A program made the translations under genes and the position numbers. DNA of 64,000 nt from assembly GCA_934045905.1 (NCBI GenBank), contig OW203768.1, positions 27,991,060 to 28,055,059 on the forward strand, given 5' to 3'. This document shows positions 11,829 to 22,979 of the stretch, in pieces. Under the pieces are notes generated by a model. It ran no database searches, was not told the DNA's origin, and saw nothing but the letters and a program-made list of their open reading frames with translations. The DNA is from Leuctra nigra. Lineage: Eukaryota > Arthropoda > Insecta > Plecoptera > Leuctridae. Numbering within the stretch: position 1 is the stretch's first letter; each line of letters opens with the position of its first letter.

Positions 11829-12026
11829 CGGAAGTTGGAACATTTCCTCCACTCGCGCCTCCACGGACTGCTCTCTCTTGGGCCGCATCAAGATGAAGAT
11901 CTGTGCGATGTCAGGACAACTGAACAGCAGCTTCTCCACCAGGACCTTGCCCATGAACCCAGAGGCGCCGGTGATGAACACAGACCGCTCCCGATAGAAC
12001 TCCGCTATGCCAAGGTCAGAAGACAT
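11829..12026 (-). CDS. Fatty acyl-CoA reductase (FAR), first coding exon (66 codons)
   Basis: This exon encodes the N-terminus, starting [15 protein letters not shown] and running through [20 protein letters not shown] to the end at EEMFQLP. It contains the NAD(P)-binding glycine motif TGASGFMGK (TGxxGFxGK) at residues 20-28 and the LMRPKR-type strand that follows, both diagnostic of FARs. ATG at 12026-12024 is the likely start because FARs usually begin only a dozen residues before the xVFITGATGF motif. The exon itself begins at 12042 after the acceptor CTCTCTCCTCTCTTGTAG. The donor is CCG|GTATGT at 11829/11828, phase 0, joining the exon at 6426. It is the end member of the 129-bp array to its right and the only copy keeping the full glycine motif. 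Confidence 0.88.
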
Positions 12027-12042
12027 CTTCACGTTGTGAGGT

Positions 12043-14890
12043 CTACAAGAGAGGAGAGAGGTTAGAAGGTCACATCTTGTCACCTTGTCCATGAACCCTG
12101 TGATGAACACAGACCGCCCCCGATAGAACTCCGCTATGCCAAGGTCAGAAGACATCTTCACGCCGTGAGGTCTGCAAGAGAGGAGAGAGGTTAGAAGGTC
12201 ACATCTTGTCACCTTGTCCATGAACCCTGTGATGAACACAGACCGCCCCCGATAGAACTCCGCTATGCCAAGGTCAGAAGACATCTTCACGCCGTGAGGT
12301 CTGCAAGAGAGGAGAGAGGTTAGAAGGTCACATCATGTCACCTTGTCCATGAACCCTGTGATGAACACAGACCGCTCCCGATAGAACTCCGCTATGCCAA
12401 GGTCAGAAGACATCTTCACGCCGTGAGAACTGCAAGAGAGGAGAGAGGTTAGAAGGTCACATCATGTCACCTTGTCCATGAACCCTGTGATGAACACAGA
12501 CCGCTCCCGATAGAACTCCGCTATGCCAAGGTCAGAAGACATCTTCACGCCGTGAGGTCTGCAAGAGAGGAGAGAGGTTAGAAGGTCACATCATGTCACC
12601 TTGTCCATGAACCCTGTGATGAACACAGACCGCCCCCGATAGAACTCCGCTATGCCAAGGTCAGAAGACATCTTCACGCCGTGAGGTCTGCAAGAGAGGA
12701 GAGAGGTTAGAAGGTCACATCATGTCACCTTGTCCATGAACCCTGTGATGAACACAGACCGCCCCCGATAGAACTCCGCTATGCCAAGGTCAGAAGACAT
12801 CTTCACGCCGTGAGGTCTGCAAGAGAGGAGAGAGGTTAGAAGGTCACATCATGTCACCTTGTCCATGAACCCTGTGATGAACACAGACCGCCCCCGATAG
12901 AACTCCGCTATGCCAAGGTCAGAAGACATCTTCACGCCGTGAGGTCTGCAAGAGAGGAGAGAGGTTAGAAGGTCACATCATGTCACCTTGTCCATGAACC
13001 CTGTGATGAACACAGACCGCCCCCGATAGAACTCCGCTATGCCAAGGTCAGAAGACATCTTCACGCCGTGAGGTCTGCAAGAGAGGAGAGAGGTTAGAAG
13101 GTCACATCATGTCACCTTGCCCATGAACCCTGTGATGAACACAGACCGCCCCCGATAGAACTCCGCTATGCCAAGGTCAGAAGACATTCTCACGCCGTGA
13201 GGTCTGCAAGAGAGGAGAGAGGTTAGAAGGTCACATCATGTCACCTTGTCCATGAACCCTGTGATGAACACAGACCGCTCCCGATAGAACTCCGCTATGC
13301 CAAGGTCAGAAGACATCTTCACGCCGTGAGGTCTGCAAGAGAGGAGAGAGGTTAGAAGGTCACATCATGTCACCTTGTCCATGAACCCTGTGATGAACAC
13401 AGACCGCTCCCGATAGAACTCCGCTATGCCAAGGTCAGAAGACATCTTCACGCCGTGAAGTCTGCAAGAGAGGAGAGAGGTTAGAAGGTCACATCTTGTC
13501 ACCTTGTCCATGAACCCTGTGATGAACACAGACCGCTCCCGATAGAACTCCGCTATGCCAAGGTCAGAAGACATCTTCACGCCGTGAGGTCTGCAAGAGA
13601 GGAGAGAGGTTAGAAGGTCACATCATATCACCTTGTCCATGAACCCTGTGATGAACACAGACCGCTCCCGATAGAACTCCGCTATGCCAAGGTCAGAAGA
13701 CATCTTCACGCCGTGAGGTCTGCAAGAGAGGAGAGAGGTTAGAAGGTCACATCATGTCACCTTGCCCATGAACCCTGTGATGAACACAGACCGCCCCCGA
13801 TAGAACTCCGCTATGCCAAGGTCAGAAGACATTCTCACGCCGTGAGGTCTGCAAGAGAGGAGAGAGGTTAGAAGGTCACATCATGTCACCTTGTCCATGA
13901 ACCCTGTGATGAACACAGACCGCTCCCGATAGAACTCCGCTATGCCAAGGTCAGAAGACATCTTCACGCCGTGAGGTCTGCAAGAGAGGAGAGAGGTTAG
14001 AAGGTCACATCATGTCACCTTGTCCATGAACCCTGTGATGAACACAGACCGCTCCCGATAGAACTCCGCTATGCCAAGGTCAGAAGACATCTTCACGCCG
14101 TGAAGTCTGCAAGAGAGGAGAGAGGTTAGAAGGTCACATCTTGTCACCTTGTCCATGAACCCTGTGATGAACACAGACCGCTCCCGATAGAACTCCGCTA
14201 TGCCAAGGTCAGAAGACATCTTCACGCCGTGAGGTCTGCAAGAGAGGAGAGAGGTTAGAAGGTCACATCATATCACCTTGTCCATGAACCCTGTGATGAA
14301 CACAGACCGCTCCCGATAGAACTCCGCTATGCCAAGGTCAGAAGACATCTTCACGCCGTGAGGTCTGCAAGAGAGGAGAGAGGTTAGAAGGTCACATCTT
14401 GTCACCTTGTCCATGAAACCTGTGATGAACACAGACCTCTTACGATAGAACTCCGCTATGCCAAGGTCAGAAGACATCTTCACGCCGTGAGGTCTGCAAG
14501 AGAGGAGAGAGGTTAGAAGGTCACATCATGTCACCTTGTCCATGAAACCTGTGATGAACACAGACCTCTTACGATAGAACTCCGCTATGCCAAGGTCAGA
14601 AGACATCTTCACGCCGTGAGGTCTGCAAGAGAGGAGAGAGGTTAGAAGGTCACATCATGTCACCTTGTCCATGAAACCTGTGATGAACACAGACCTCTTA
14701 CGATAGAACTCCGCTATGCCAAGGTCAGAAGACATCTTCACGCCGTGAGGTCTGCAAGAGAGGAGAGTGGCTAGAAGGGCACATCATGTCACCTTTTCCA
14801 TGAAACCTGTGATGAACACAGACCTCTTCCGATAGAACTCCGCTATGCCAAGGTCAGAAGACATCTTCACGCCGCGAGGTCTGCAAGTGA
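12043..14890 (-). repeat. 129-bp tandem array made of FAR exon-1 5' halves with 3' splice sites
   Basis: The acceptor position recurs exactly every 129 bp from 12043 to 14881, giving 22 units beyond the founder exon. On the minus strand each unit reads: branch-point-like CTTCTAACC, polypyrimidine tract, CTCTTGCAG, the 5' UTR ACCTCACGGCGTGAAG, then ATG and codons for [20 protein letters not shown]. It continues GFMDK and a donor-like AAG|GTGACA. Compared with the founder exon, 9 bases of the glycine motif are missing (TGASGFMGK becomes TGFMDK). Units near 14400-14890 are the most diverged (GAAACCTG, CTCTTACG). A 645-bp (5-unit) higher-order duplication lies inside. Confidence 0.95.
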
Positions 14891-15179
14891 GGAGAGAGGG
14901 GATTTAGACCTCTCTTAGCATTTTTGTTAATAGGTCCTGCGTCGCGAGCCACGTGGCGGTAGGATTTTTATAGGCTTGGTAGAACACGGCTGTTGGCGGA
15001 GGGGTAAGCAAAGTTGTCCTTAAATATCGTCTGGAACCCAAAATTGTCACCTCCTCCCCCCACCCATATAAGGCAGTGAACCTGTCAAGGAGGACTAAGC
15101 CTCTGTTATATAATCGTTTAAGAATGGATGGCGTCCTCCCTATTGCTACGGCTTTCGCGAGGTTCCCTTAACAGTTTTA
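14891..15179. other. Unassigned, possibly LINE 5' region
   Basis: GC-richer than its surroundings (CACGTGGCGGTAGG, CCTCCTCCCCCCACCC). It directly precedes LINE ORF1 remains, so it may be part of the same insertion. No frame was recognised. Confidence 0.3.
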
Positions 15180-15836
15180 CCATTCCTAACAGCCAAGGCA
15201 ATTGAGAATGTCTCTACAGGAATTAAAAACACCAAGAAACTTAAAAATGGAGCCCTTCTGATTGAAACACCGAACGCGGCGCAATCAGATTAACCACTGA
15301 AATGCACTTCCATTGTAGACCTGTTCCCAATTAAACAACTCCACATCATCTCTTGTAAACCTGTTCCCAAATAAACAACTCCGCATCAATACTTAAATAC
15401 TTCGAAAGGTAAAGTGTCCTGCAACGACCTCATAACTTGGGAAGGGAACGAAATTAAAAATGAGCTGGTAAATCAAAACGTGATTGACGTTTATCGCATC
15501 ACGAGACGAGCGGGCAACACTACCGAAGCAACCTCGTCTCTGATAATTACTTTCGCATCCCCGGACTTACCTTCTACCATCATTGCCGGCTCTCATAAAC
15601 TAAACGTTCGTCCGTATGTTCCCAACCCGATGCGCTGTTTCACGTGCCAACGGTATGGACATACGAAGAACAATTGCCGGGGAGAACGGAGATGCGCAAA
15701 CTGCGGGAAGGACGCACACGATGGTGATGGATGTAATGCCCAGCCCATGTGCGTCAATTGCCACGACCCCAATGCAGCCTCCTCTCGCTCGTGTCTTTTA
15801 TGGGCAGAAAAGAAAAGGTATAATGGATGTCGATAA
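15180..15836 (+). pseudogene. LINE ORF1 (gag-like, zinc-knuckle) remnant, Jockey/I type
   Basis: The frame at 15414-15836 contains the conserved block NVRPYVPNPMRCFTCQRYGH followed by CCHC zinc knuckles: CFTCQRYGHTKNNC, CANCGKDAHDGDGC and a third, less regular CVNCHD...C. This is the layout of the nucleic-acid-binding ORF1 protein of Jockey/I-type non-LTR retrotransposons. Upstream, codons near 15200-15290 (ENVSTGIKNTKKL, GALLIETPNAAQS) look like the preceding part of the same protein but are separated by stops and frame changes. No start codon, ORF2 or intact end is present. It is a dead fragment with the three knuckles still readable. Confidence 0.72.
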
Positions 15837-16005
15837 ACTTCAAATAAGGGACGCAAGAAAGAAATTTAATAAAATAAATCCACGACATAAATTAACAAAC
15901 TCCTTCGCTTCAGTTGCCTGACCTTGGGTCACGCCAAGTCGCTGACCTTGTGAGGTTTTCCTTACATTGTTTGTGCATTCAATTTATCTGTATCATTTAC
16001 CTTTA

Positions 16006-17460
16006 GTGAGGGCTGTAAGCACAAAAATAGTGCAAAATGTGATAGAAATTTTTCGTTTGGCAGTTTTATTGGAAATTTTCCGCTCTTTCATAATTTCGAG
16101 ATCCTCAAAAAATCGGACGGTCATTTTGGGCTCCAGGGCTGTCCAAAGTGCAAAAACATTTGTATTTCAGTGAAATTATAAAACTTTTATCAATTTATTG
16201 TTTAAGTATTATATAAACAATGTGTCAGGAAGGTACGATAAAAAAATAAAAATTCTAAGCCTAACCAAAGTTGTATTTTATCAAGAAATTAAAGATGTCG
16301 GCGGGTATGCTCTAAAATGACTGCCATTTTCAGGGAATTCGGGTTTCAAGGTTGCAGTTGATGATGTAGGTTCATAATATGGACATTTAACTTAAAAATC
16401 GATGGATCGCGAAATTAACCCTTTGGGGGTTGGGGGGTGGAGACCTAAACGTTTCGATATCTGTAAAATAAACGACAATAGATAGGGACTAATAATTTCT
16501 GGCACACACTAATAAAACTGTGCTCTGTTCGAAAAAAAAACCACGAGATCCCAAAATTATGCCGCCATCTTGGATGAGATTCGTTTATATTTCGTTATTT
16601 TGCGCACAGCAGTTGAAAAATTATGATAAATTGGCTACTTTGTTCATCCCTTGTTCACTGCAAAGGTATCGAGTCTAAAATTACATAAACTAAAATTACA
16701 TGTTAAAATCTCTATCTTGGGACGTTTTATCAACACACAAATGAAGTTTTAGGGAGAACGGTTGGAGATACAGAGAATATGTAAATTACAAATATCTTTA
16801 CTATTATTAGGGCTATATTTTATGTAAAATAAACTTTTTCATATTGCATGCAAAACGTACTTAAATTTACGAAAATATAAAAAAATAAAAACTTTTAATC
16901 CAAGATGGCGACCTAATTTTGAGTTCTCGTATTTTTTTAAGAGAGCATATTTTTTTTAGTATGTGCAAGAAATCAATTTTTTGTAGCTAGTATGGACTAT
17001 TGTACAGATATCGAAACCTTTAGGTCTCCCCTCCACCCCTCAAAGGGTTAATTTCGTGACCCATCGATTTTTAAGATAAAGGTCCATAATTTGAACCTAC
17101 ATAAGCAATTGCAACCTTGATACACAAATTCCCTTAAAATGGCGGTCATTTTAGAGCGTACCCGCCGAAATCTTTAATTTCTTGATTAAATACAACTTTG
17201 GTTAGGCTTAGAATTTTTTTTTCGTACTTCTCTAAAACATGGTTTATTATACAAGAACAATAAAATGACAAAAGTTTCATAATTTCACTGAAATACAAAT
17301 TTTTTGGCACTTTGGACAGCCCTGGGGCCCAAAATGGCCGTACGATTTTTTGAGGATCACAAAATTATGAAAGAGCGGAAAATGTCCTATAAAACTGCCA
17401 AAGGAAAAATTTCTATCACATTTTGCACTATTCTGCCAATATGATGTGCTAGCAGCTCAC
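16006..17460. mobile_element. Foldback element, about 1.45 kb, TA-flanked
   Basis: The left arm (about 16006-16590) and right arm (about 16880-17460) are inverted copies. Shared landmarks include GTGCAAAATGTGATAGAAAT, CTAAGCCTAACCAAAGTTGT, GGACAGCCCTGG and ATCCAAGATGGC. The arms are diverged by scattered substitutions. TA flanks both ends (16004-16005, 17461-17462), which suggests a TA target duplication. No coding region is seen. Confidence 0.8.
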
Positions 17461-18477
17461 TACTTGTAGGTAGTCAGTTTAATATTCTAGCTCTCAGTTG
17501 TTCCTGAGTGGTGCAAATATTTTTATATAACCTGTATTCTTGTCGTAACCGCACTATTGTATTACATCCTGCTCATATATTATTTCGCTTCAACATCCCA
17601 GCTGGACCAGACGTCCACGCACACTCTCCGACTCATGCCGGCCGGAGCTGGTTAGTTGCCGTTCGCTGCGTAGTGCAGGAGGACAGGCAACACAACTGCT
17701 TGAGCAATCTGAGACCACTCATAAATATCTAGTCGCGCGTTAGCGTGACGCTGGCAAGCACCACGCTCCCCAATTTGAAGACGCAATTAGAAATGAAGGT
17801 TGAAAACTGTGGTAATGGAGTACATTTAGGCACATAACAACACATACCAAATTGAAAGGCCGTGCGATCATCCCTTCAGGGCGAAAAGTTGGTGTGAAAC
17901 ATGCTGAGGTAATTAGTTAGTTAGTCACCACAGATCTGCGCGTCTCTACAGATCGAACGGTTGGGACTAGAAAGTTGAAATATCGCACAAAAATAGTGAC
18001 AAAGAGCGCGTGTTGCATGATGTACAAAAATGTCAGAAAGATGATGTCCGATGTCATGATGTCCGAAAGATTTTTTTTTACGTAAATAAATCATTTTATA
18101 TCGAACGGTTGCGCCTACAAAGTTGATATTTCGCACTTAATAGAGAAAAATAGGACGGAGGTTCTGATGCAAAAAAACGTTAAAATGTTGACCGGATGTG
18201 TATTTCTTTAAAAATGTTAACCGAAAATAAAAATAAATAATTTTAGATCGTCGGTAAGCCGATTGAGACAATTATAGCCTTAATGTAACATGTAGCATTT
18301 ACATGTAACATTTTATTTATTTATTTTTCTTTAAGTAGAATTTATGAATCTTATATATCAATTGTCTAACCCCCTGTTCTAAATAATATTTGGAACCAGG
18401 ATTGGAAATTAAAAAAATGAAATTCACGCATTTGGAATGCAAATTCATTAAATGAAATGAATAATAAAAATAAATAC
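17461..18477. other. No gene recognised
   Basis: AT-rich DNA with a GC-richer patch at 17590-17760. There is a direct repeat of TCGAACGGTTG near 17948 and 18098 and stuttering GATGATGTCCGATGTCATGA at 18038. No protein or RNA family was recognised. Confidence 0.4.
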
Positions 18478-19672
18478 TAGGAAAACGCTCCGTGTAACGC
18501 GTTGATGAGCGAGCACCGACACGCGCGACATCGCTAATCGAGCACGATCCATTAAATCAAAAATAAGTAACTACATTATAACCAATTTTTCTTGCAACTT
18601 TCCATAAACACTCTGGATCAATGAAATAACAGATTGAAATTCCATCAATCTCTTTGGACAGATAGTCAAAACACTTAATATAGCAATAAGTCTATAGATT
18701 CCTAAAATAAATTATTTTAGATAGGGTACCTATACCTATGTATATTAATACCTATGCATGACATATTGACTACACTAGGAAAACGCTCTGAGTAACGCGT
18801 TGATGAGCGAGCACGGATACGCGCAACACCTCGAACCGAAATTATGTTTATCGAAAATGACATTAAAAGCCAATAATTCTTGAATTTTGTCACAGACTTG
18901 TATGAAAATCTCCAACAATTCCTAAAATATTGGTCCCAATAACCACGCAAAGTTTTAAGTTGATCGATTGAACCTTTATGATTGACCGATTCCTTGTTAA
19001 TTTCCAACAATCACAGGATATCGTTCAAAAAAAAATTAAACGGTCATATCAGTTTCATAATATACGTTTGAAAGTTTCTGCTCTAACAACCTTGAAGTGA
19101 AGATTCGAAGATGCCTTGAAATTTGAAATTCGAGAAGTATGATAGCCAACACGCAAAATATCCGTAAATAGTCAATAACTTTTGAATTTAAACACAGTTT
19201 AGTCTGAAAATTGTCAAAAATACAGATAATGTTGGACCCGATGACCATGCAAAATTTTAAGTTGATCGGTCAAACGGTTCTGGTTTAAATTTCAAAAAGC
19301 ACATAAAATATTTTTTTAAATTTTAACCAATGGGAGGATTTAGCTGAAAATTTGTAACATAAGAGACAATGTTAATGTTAATGACCTTGCAAAATATAAG
19401 GTCGATCACATTTGTCGAAGTCCATTTTCATTTTTCAGCCTATCAGGAGATGTTTATTTAAATTTCAACCAATTAATGGATTTCAAAAAAATTAGGGTCT
19501 GCAAACAGAGAAGGTTAATTTTACATGTGTGCAAAATTTCAGATCGATCGGTGAAACGGTGCGACCTGTGTATCGGCTATTAGCAGCCAAAAACAAAAAA
19601 AAAAAAAAAAAAAAAAAACAGAGGTCCGTGCCAAAAGAGCCAGAAGGAGACGCTCGCTTCGCTCGCTCAATT
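18478..19672 (-). mobile_element. Two adjacent Helentron-like interspersed repeats
   Basis: Two starts, CTAGGAAAACGCTCCGTG at 18478 and CTAGGAAAACGCTCTGAG at 18776, precede a single end CGCTCGCTTCGCTCGCTCAA at about 19653-19672. The first copy is cut short by the second. On the minus strand the element would end with GCGTTTTCCTAG after a small stem (AACGC...GCGTT). The other end (TTGAGCGAGCG) is complementary to the sub-terminal GCTCGCTCATCAA, an arrangement described for Helentron-type elements. The interior is non-coding; a 21-base A run is near 19598. Confidence 0.6.
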
Positions 19673-20124
19673 ATGTATTGCAATATGATCCACTAAATCA
19701 ACATAGAAGAATATGCATTTCATTGAAACTGAGAATAACCATCTATAACACTTTGCTATTGAGAACTTTAAAAGTGTCAATAAGTGCATAAGTTCTCTAC
19801 GGGTTGGGCTGAAAATTTATAAAATTATTGAAAATAATAATCGTAATGGCCATGCAAAATTTGAACTTGATCTGTCCATTTTGATTTTCGACCAATCAGA
19901 AGATAAATTGTTAAATGTTAATTTTTGAGCCAATCATAGGGCAATGCTCAAAAACAATCCCAGGCTAAACTGGAATAATGTTAGGATGTTTGCAAAATTT
20001 CAGCTCGATCGAATAAAAAATGTGACCTACAACGTCGGGGAAAAAAAACAAAAAAATAAACAAATAAACAGAGAAAGTGTCCAAAAGAGCCGAATGGAGA
20101 CGCTCGCTACGCTCGCTCAATTAG
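19673..20124 (-). mobile_element. Truncated Helentron-like repeat
   Basis: It lacks the CTAGGAAAACGC end but shares AAAAGTGTCAATAAGTGCAT with the 40290 copy and the typical end GACGCTCGCTACGCTCGCTC at about 20099-20118. Confidence 0.6.
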
Positions 20125-20581
20125 ATAATCAGGAAATAAAAAAAAAATCTATAGAAAATAAAAAGAGAAGGGTGAAGGAAGTTAAGAGAAAAACCTTGGT
20201 TTGAATCTGGGCTTGAAGTTCTGGGTTTGAAGTAAACAATTGTACTTCGAAAAATAGGACAGCTCCATTTGATGCTGATAATTCCGAACATAATTTAGAG
20301 AATTGTAATATTTGTATAATTTCGTATACATTTATAGGAATTATACTGATATTTAGTAATTTACTCTGATTTTTCTTTGGAACACAGTTTTCCAAGAAAT
20401 GTATGGGGAAAACCGTTTTCCCCATACACATTAAAAAATGTTCGAGTACAATGTATGGTGCATGTATGGTGATGGTGATTTGCGGTGTAGTGCGGTTTCC
20501 ATACCAGCGAGGATTTCATTATCAACACTAGTGTATTATCGCTGATTCAACCACTAAATCTTTTACAGAATATACACTTAA

Positions 20582-21246
20582 GGTGATACTAGCGCTCGGC
20601 CGTTTTAGAAAATTGAGAGAAAAAAATTGTTTCATAAGTGAGTATAACTATAACAGGATGTTCACATTATCAGTCTGATTGTATATTAGTAGCCCTTTTT
20701 AATTTTAGCTTATTGCATCGTTAATTAGGCGCCGGTTATTCAACAAAACCGCGCAAAACGATGAAATTTGCGATACGATTGGAGACCAAACCCGTAAACC
20801 AATTGATCTCAAATTTTTATCATGATGAGATGAAAGACAAACTTAGGGTTATCCCTTGGCACATTTTTGAAATTTAATTTTATACGGCGCCCAGGGGGGC
20901 TATTCTAAACTCCCGTGTCGTCTCGTTTCACGTGATACGGGCTCACTGCACACTGGAGTGCTATCTATTTAACACGGCAGTGACGCCGTATTAATTGATA
21001 CGAGACGACAAGGAAATTTAGAATCACCCTCCAGGGAGACGAGAAAATAGCTAATTTTTCACCAAAAATCCAATAATTATTACTAATTAACGAAACAAAA
21101 AACAAAAAATGTACCAATGTACCTAAGTTTGTCTTTTATCTAATCACGATTAAAATTTTAAATAATTTGGTCTACCCATTTCGTCTCTAACCGTATCGCA
21201 AAAAGTGTCTACAAAAAGCTGCAAAATCGCTCGCGCTTGCATCACC
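20582..21246. mobile_element. TTAA-flanked element with long inverted ends (piggyBac-like MITE)
   Basis: TTAA lies at 20578-20581 and 21247-21250. The ends are GGTGAT... and ...ATCACC, and sub-terminal stretches are inverted copies (GCGATACGATTGGAGACCAA against GTCTCTAACCGTATCGCAAA; GACAAACTTAGGG against CCTAAGTTTGTC). It is split by the smaller MITE at 20897. There is no transposase. Confidence 0.65.
20897..21030. mobile_element. Small nested MITE with a 6-bp target duplication
   Basis: CCAGGG flanks both sides (20891-20896, 21031-21036). The ends are inverted copies of about 45 bp: GGGCTATTCTAAACTCCCGT with TGTCGTCTCGT, and ACGAGACGACA with TTTAGAATCACCCT. It lies inside the TTAA element. 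Confidence 0.75.
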
Positions 21247-21250
21247 TTAA

Positions 21251-22117
21251 TAATTCATGTGCATTAACGTCATATTAAAAGATGACATAACTTCTTCCTC
21301 TTGCTTGATATAACTTGCAAGTACAACTTACTGTGATTGTGAAGTACGTTCAAGATCGACGACGGCTGGATATCCCCTTCTAACTTATTGACAATACAAC
21401 CTATAAGCTGGCAGATGTCTTGTGTTTTATACCTCGTAGTCCAGAAGGTCTATCAACGTCATAACCTTAAGTGTTGACGGACTTGGTATTTACGTTGGGA
21501 AATATCTCTTTATGTTTCAATAGAAAATGCGTTACAAAGGAATTCTCGTTTATTAGCTTTTCATAAACCACACAACAATAGAAGATCCCAAGGTCGACAT
21601 AATAGCATATAATTAATAGTATATAAAACTGAAAAAAATATTAAATCTATGATTTTTTACAACCATTAATTAATTAAGGAGTAATATTTAAAGTTACATT
21701 CATAATATAATGGGTAATTCGGTGCCAAATCATAAAAAAAATGTTGAAATATGTAGGGTTCGACTCCGCTTTTGCTCATATTTGGTACACATGTGAGGAA
21801 GCCGAAAGAAGCACATGACCCTATCAGTGTTTTTCCATATTTTGAACGGGATCCGAGAAACGGGTTCCTCAAAAGTAATTTTCAGGTGGACCTAGAGTAC
21901 TTAAAACAATTTTATTTTTATTACCGTTAATGACAGAGATTTAATTATTGAAAAAAATTAAGATCTTAAAATGAATAATTTGATTTTAATTTTAAGTGGA
22001 CCCAAAAATGAAAAAGTGAAAAGGAGGCACAAATTTGTCCTTAAAACAACCCCCCCCTCCCTTAAATTTTTTTATTTTGATATTTTTTAGAAAAATATAT
22101 ATGTATCCTAATAATTG
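21251..22117. other. No gene recognised
   Basis: AT-rich sequence with a C run at 22052. No repeat seen elsewhere in the window and no coding signal were found. Confidence 0.4.
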
Positions 22118-22334
22118 TACAGTGAGATTCAGAACAAGGCAGTCCGAGTTGCCATTGACACGCAATACACAGACGTCATTTGGGTGGCCGACCCTCCTGC
22201 ATTAGATATCAAGCAGAGCGTCAGTGATTATTGCAGGGTTTTTATTGTCGATAATGTAATGTGTCGCCCAATTACTGATGCTCTGCTTGATGACGTAACT
22301 GTAACCGGTCTCGCAGCAAGTATTCAACCAATGT

Positions 22335-22500
22335 ATGACTCACTGTTTATATTATTGATGTTGTTCATGATATTGTCTGCGCCGAGTCGGCGCTTGTGTT
22401 TACATGTAGTTTTCGTGCCCATTCCCTTGTCCATGACTCATCGCTTAGTTTCTCATGGAACTAGTTGCTTTTCCCTTTCCACCTCTGTTGATGGGCATTT
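22335..22500 (+). repeat. Fragment related to the 36884-37619 insertion
   Basis: TGCGCCGAGTCGGCGCTTGT and the following GTGCCCATTCCC...TGACTCA match the reverse complement of 37500-37610. It is a partial copy inside the Tc1-like element. Confidence 0.55.
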
Positions 22501-22537
22501 CCAGTTTCCGTATCACCGGGCATTTATATTTACCCGC

Positions 22538-22802
22538 CGCCAACGTCTATACAATACTCTCTTCTAAAGGTTGAACCGATCGAGGGATTTCAGTACTCGG
22601 AAGTATTCGGCTTTGTCCTACTCCGTGACGTCATGGAGTAGGACATTTCTATCTAAATCACATGCCAGCGCATACAGACTATCAAGCAGTTGCCGGCTGT
22701 GTTGACGTCACGAAGTGGGAAAAGCCGAATACTTCCGAACACTGAAATCCCTCGTTCGGATCAACCTTTATAAGAGAGTATTGTGTAGACGTTGACCCGC
22801 CG
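22538..22802. mobile_element. Palindromic MITE inside the Tc1-like element
   Basis: Arms of about 95 bp: CAACGTCTATACAATACTCT, GAGGGATTTCAGT and GGAAGTATTCGGCTTT at the left reappear inverted at the right. About 60 bp of spacer lie between the GTGACGTCA-containing inner ends. Confidence 0.8.
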
Positions 22803-22979
22803 CATTGCATCTGATTCACATGTGGTTTAGTTGCAAGCCTGACTTCATATTGAAAACATCGCACTGCCGATGACAAGTAGCTCAGCGCTCCGAGTCATCG
22901 CCACTCTACAGCGCCTACGATCCTACAGTGTCACAGTGCATTTTTAATATTGTTACCCACGGTCAAGATCGTTTTAGAC

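Noticed and set aside
22115..22567. 150-codon plus frame and its minus partner at 25242-25655 as genes
   Set aside because: Both start inside the two TIRs of the Tc1-like element; the shared SEIQNKAV is translated TIR sequence.
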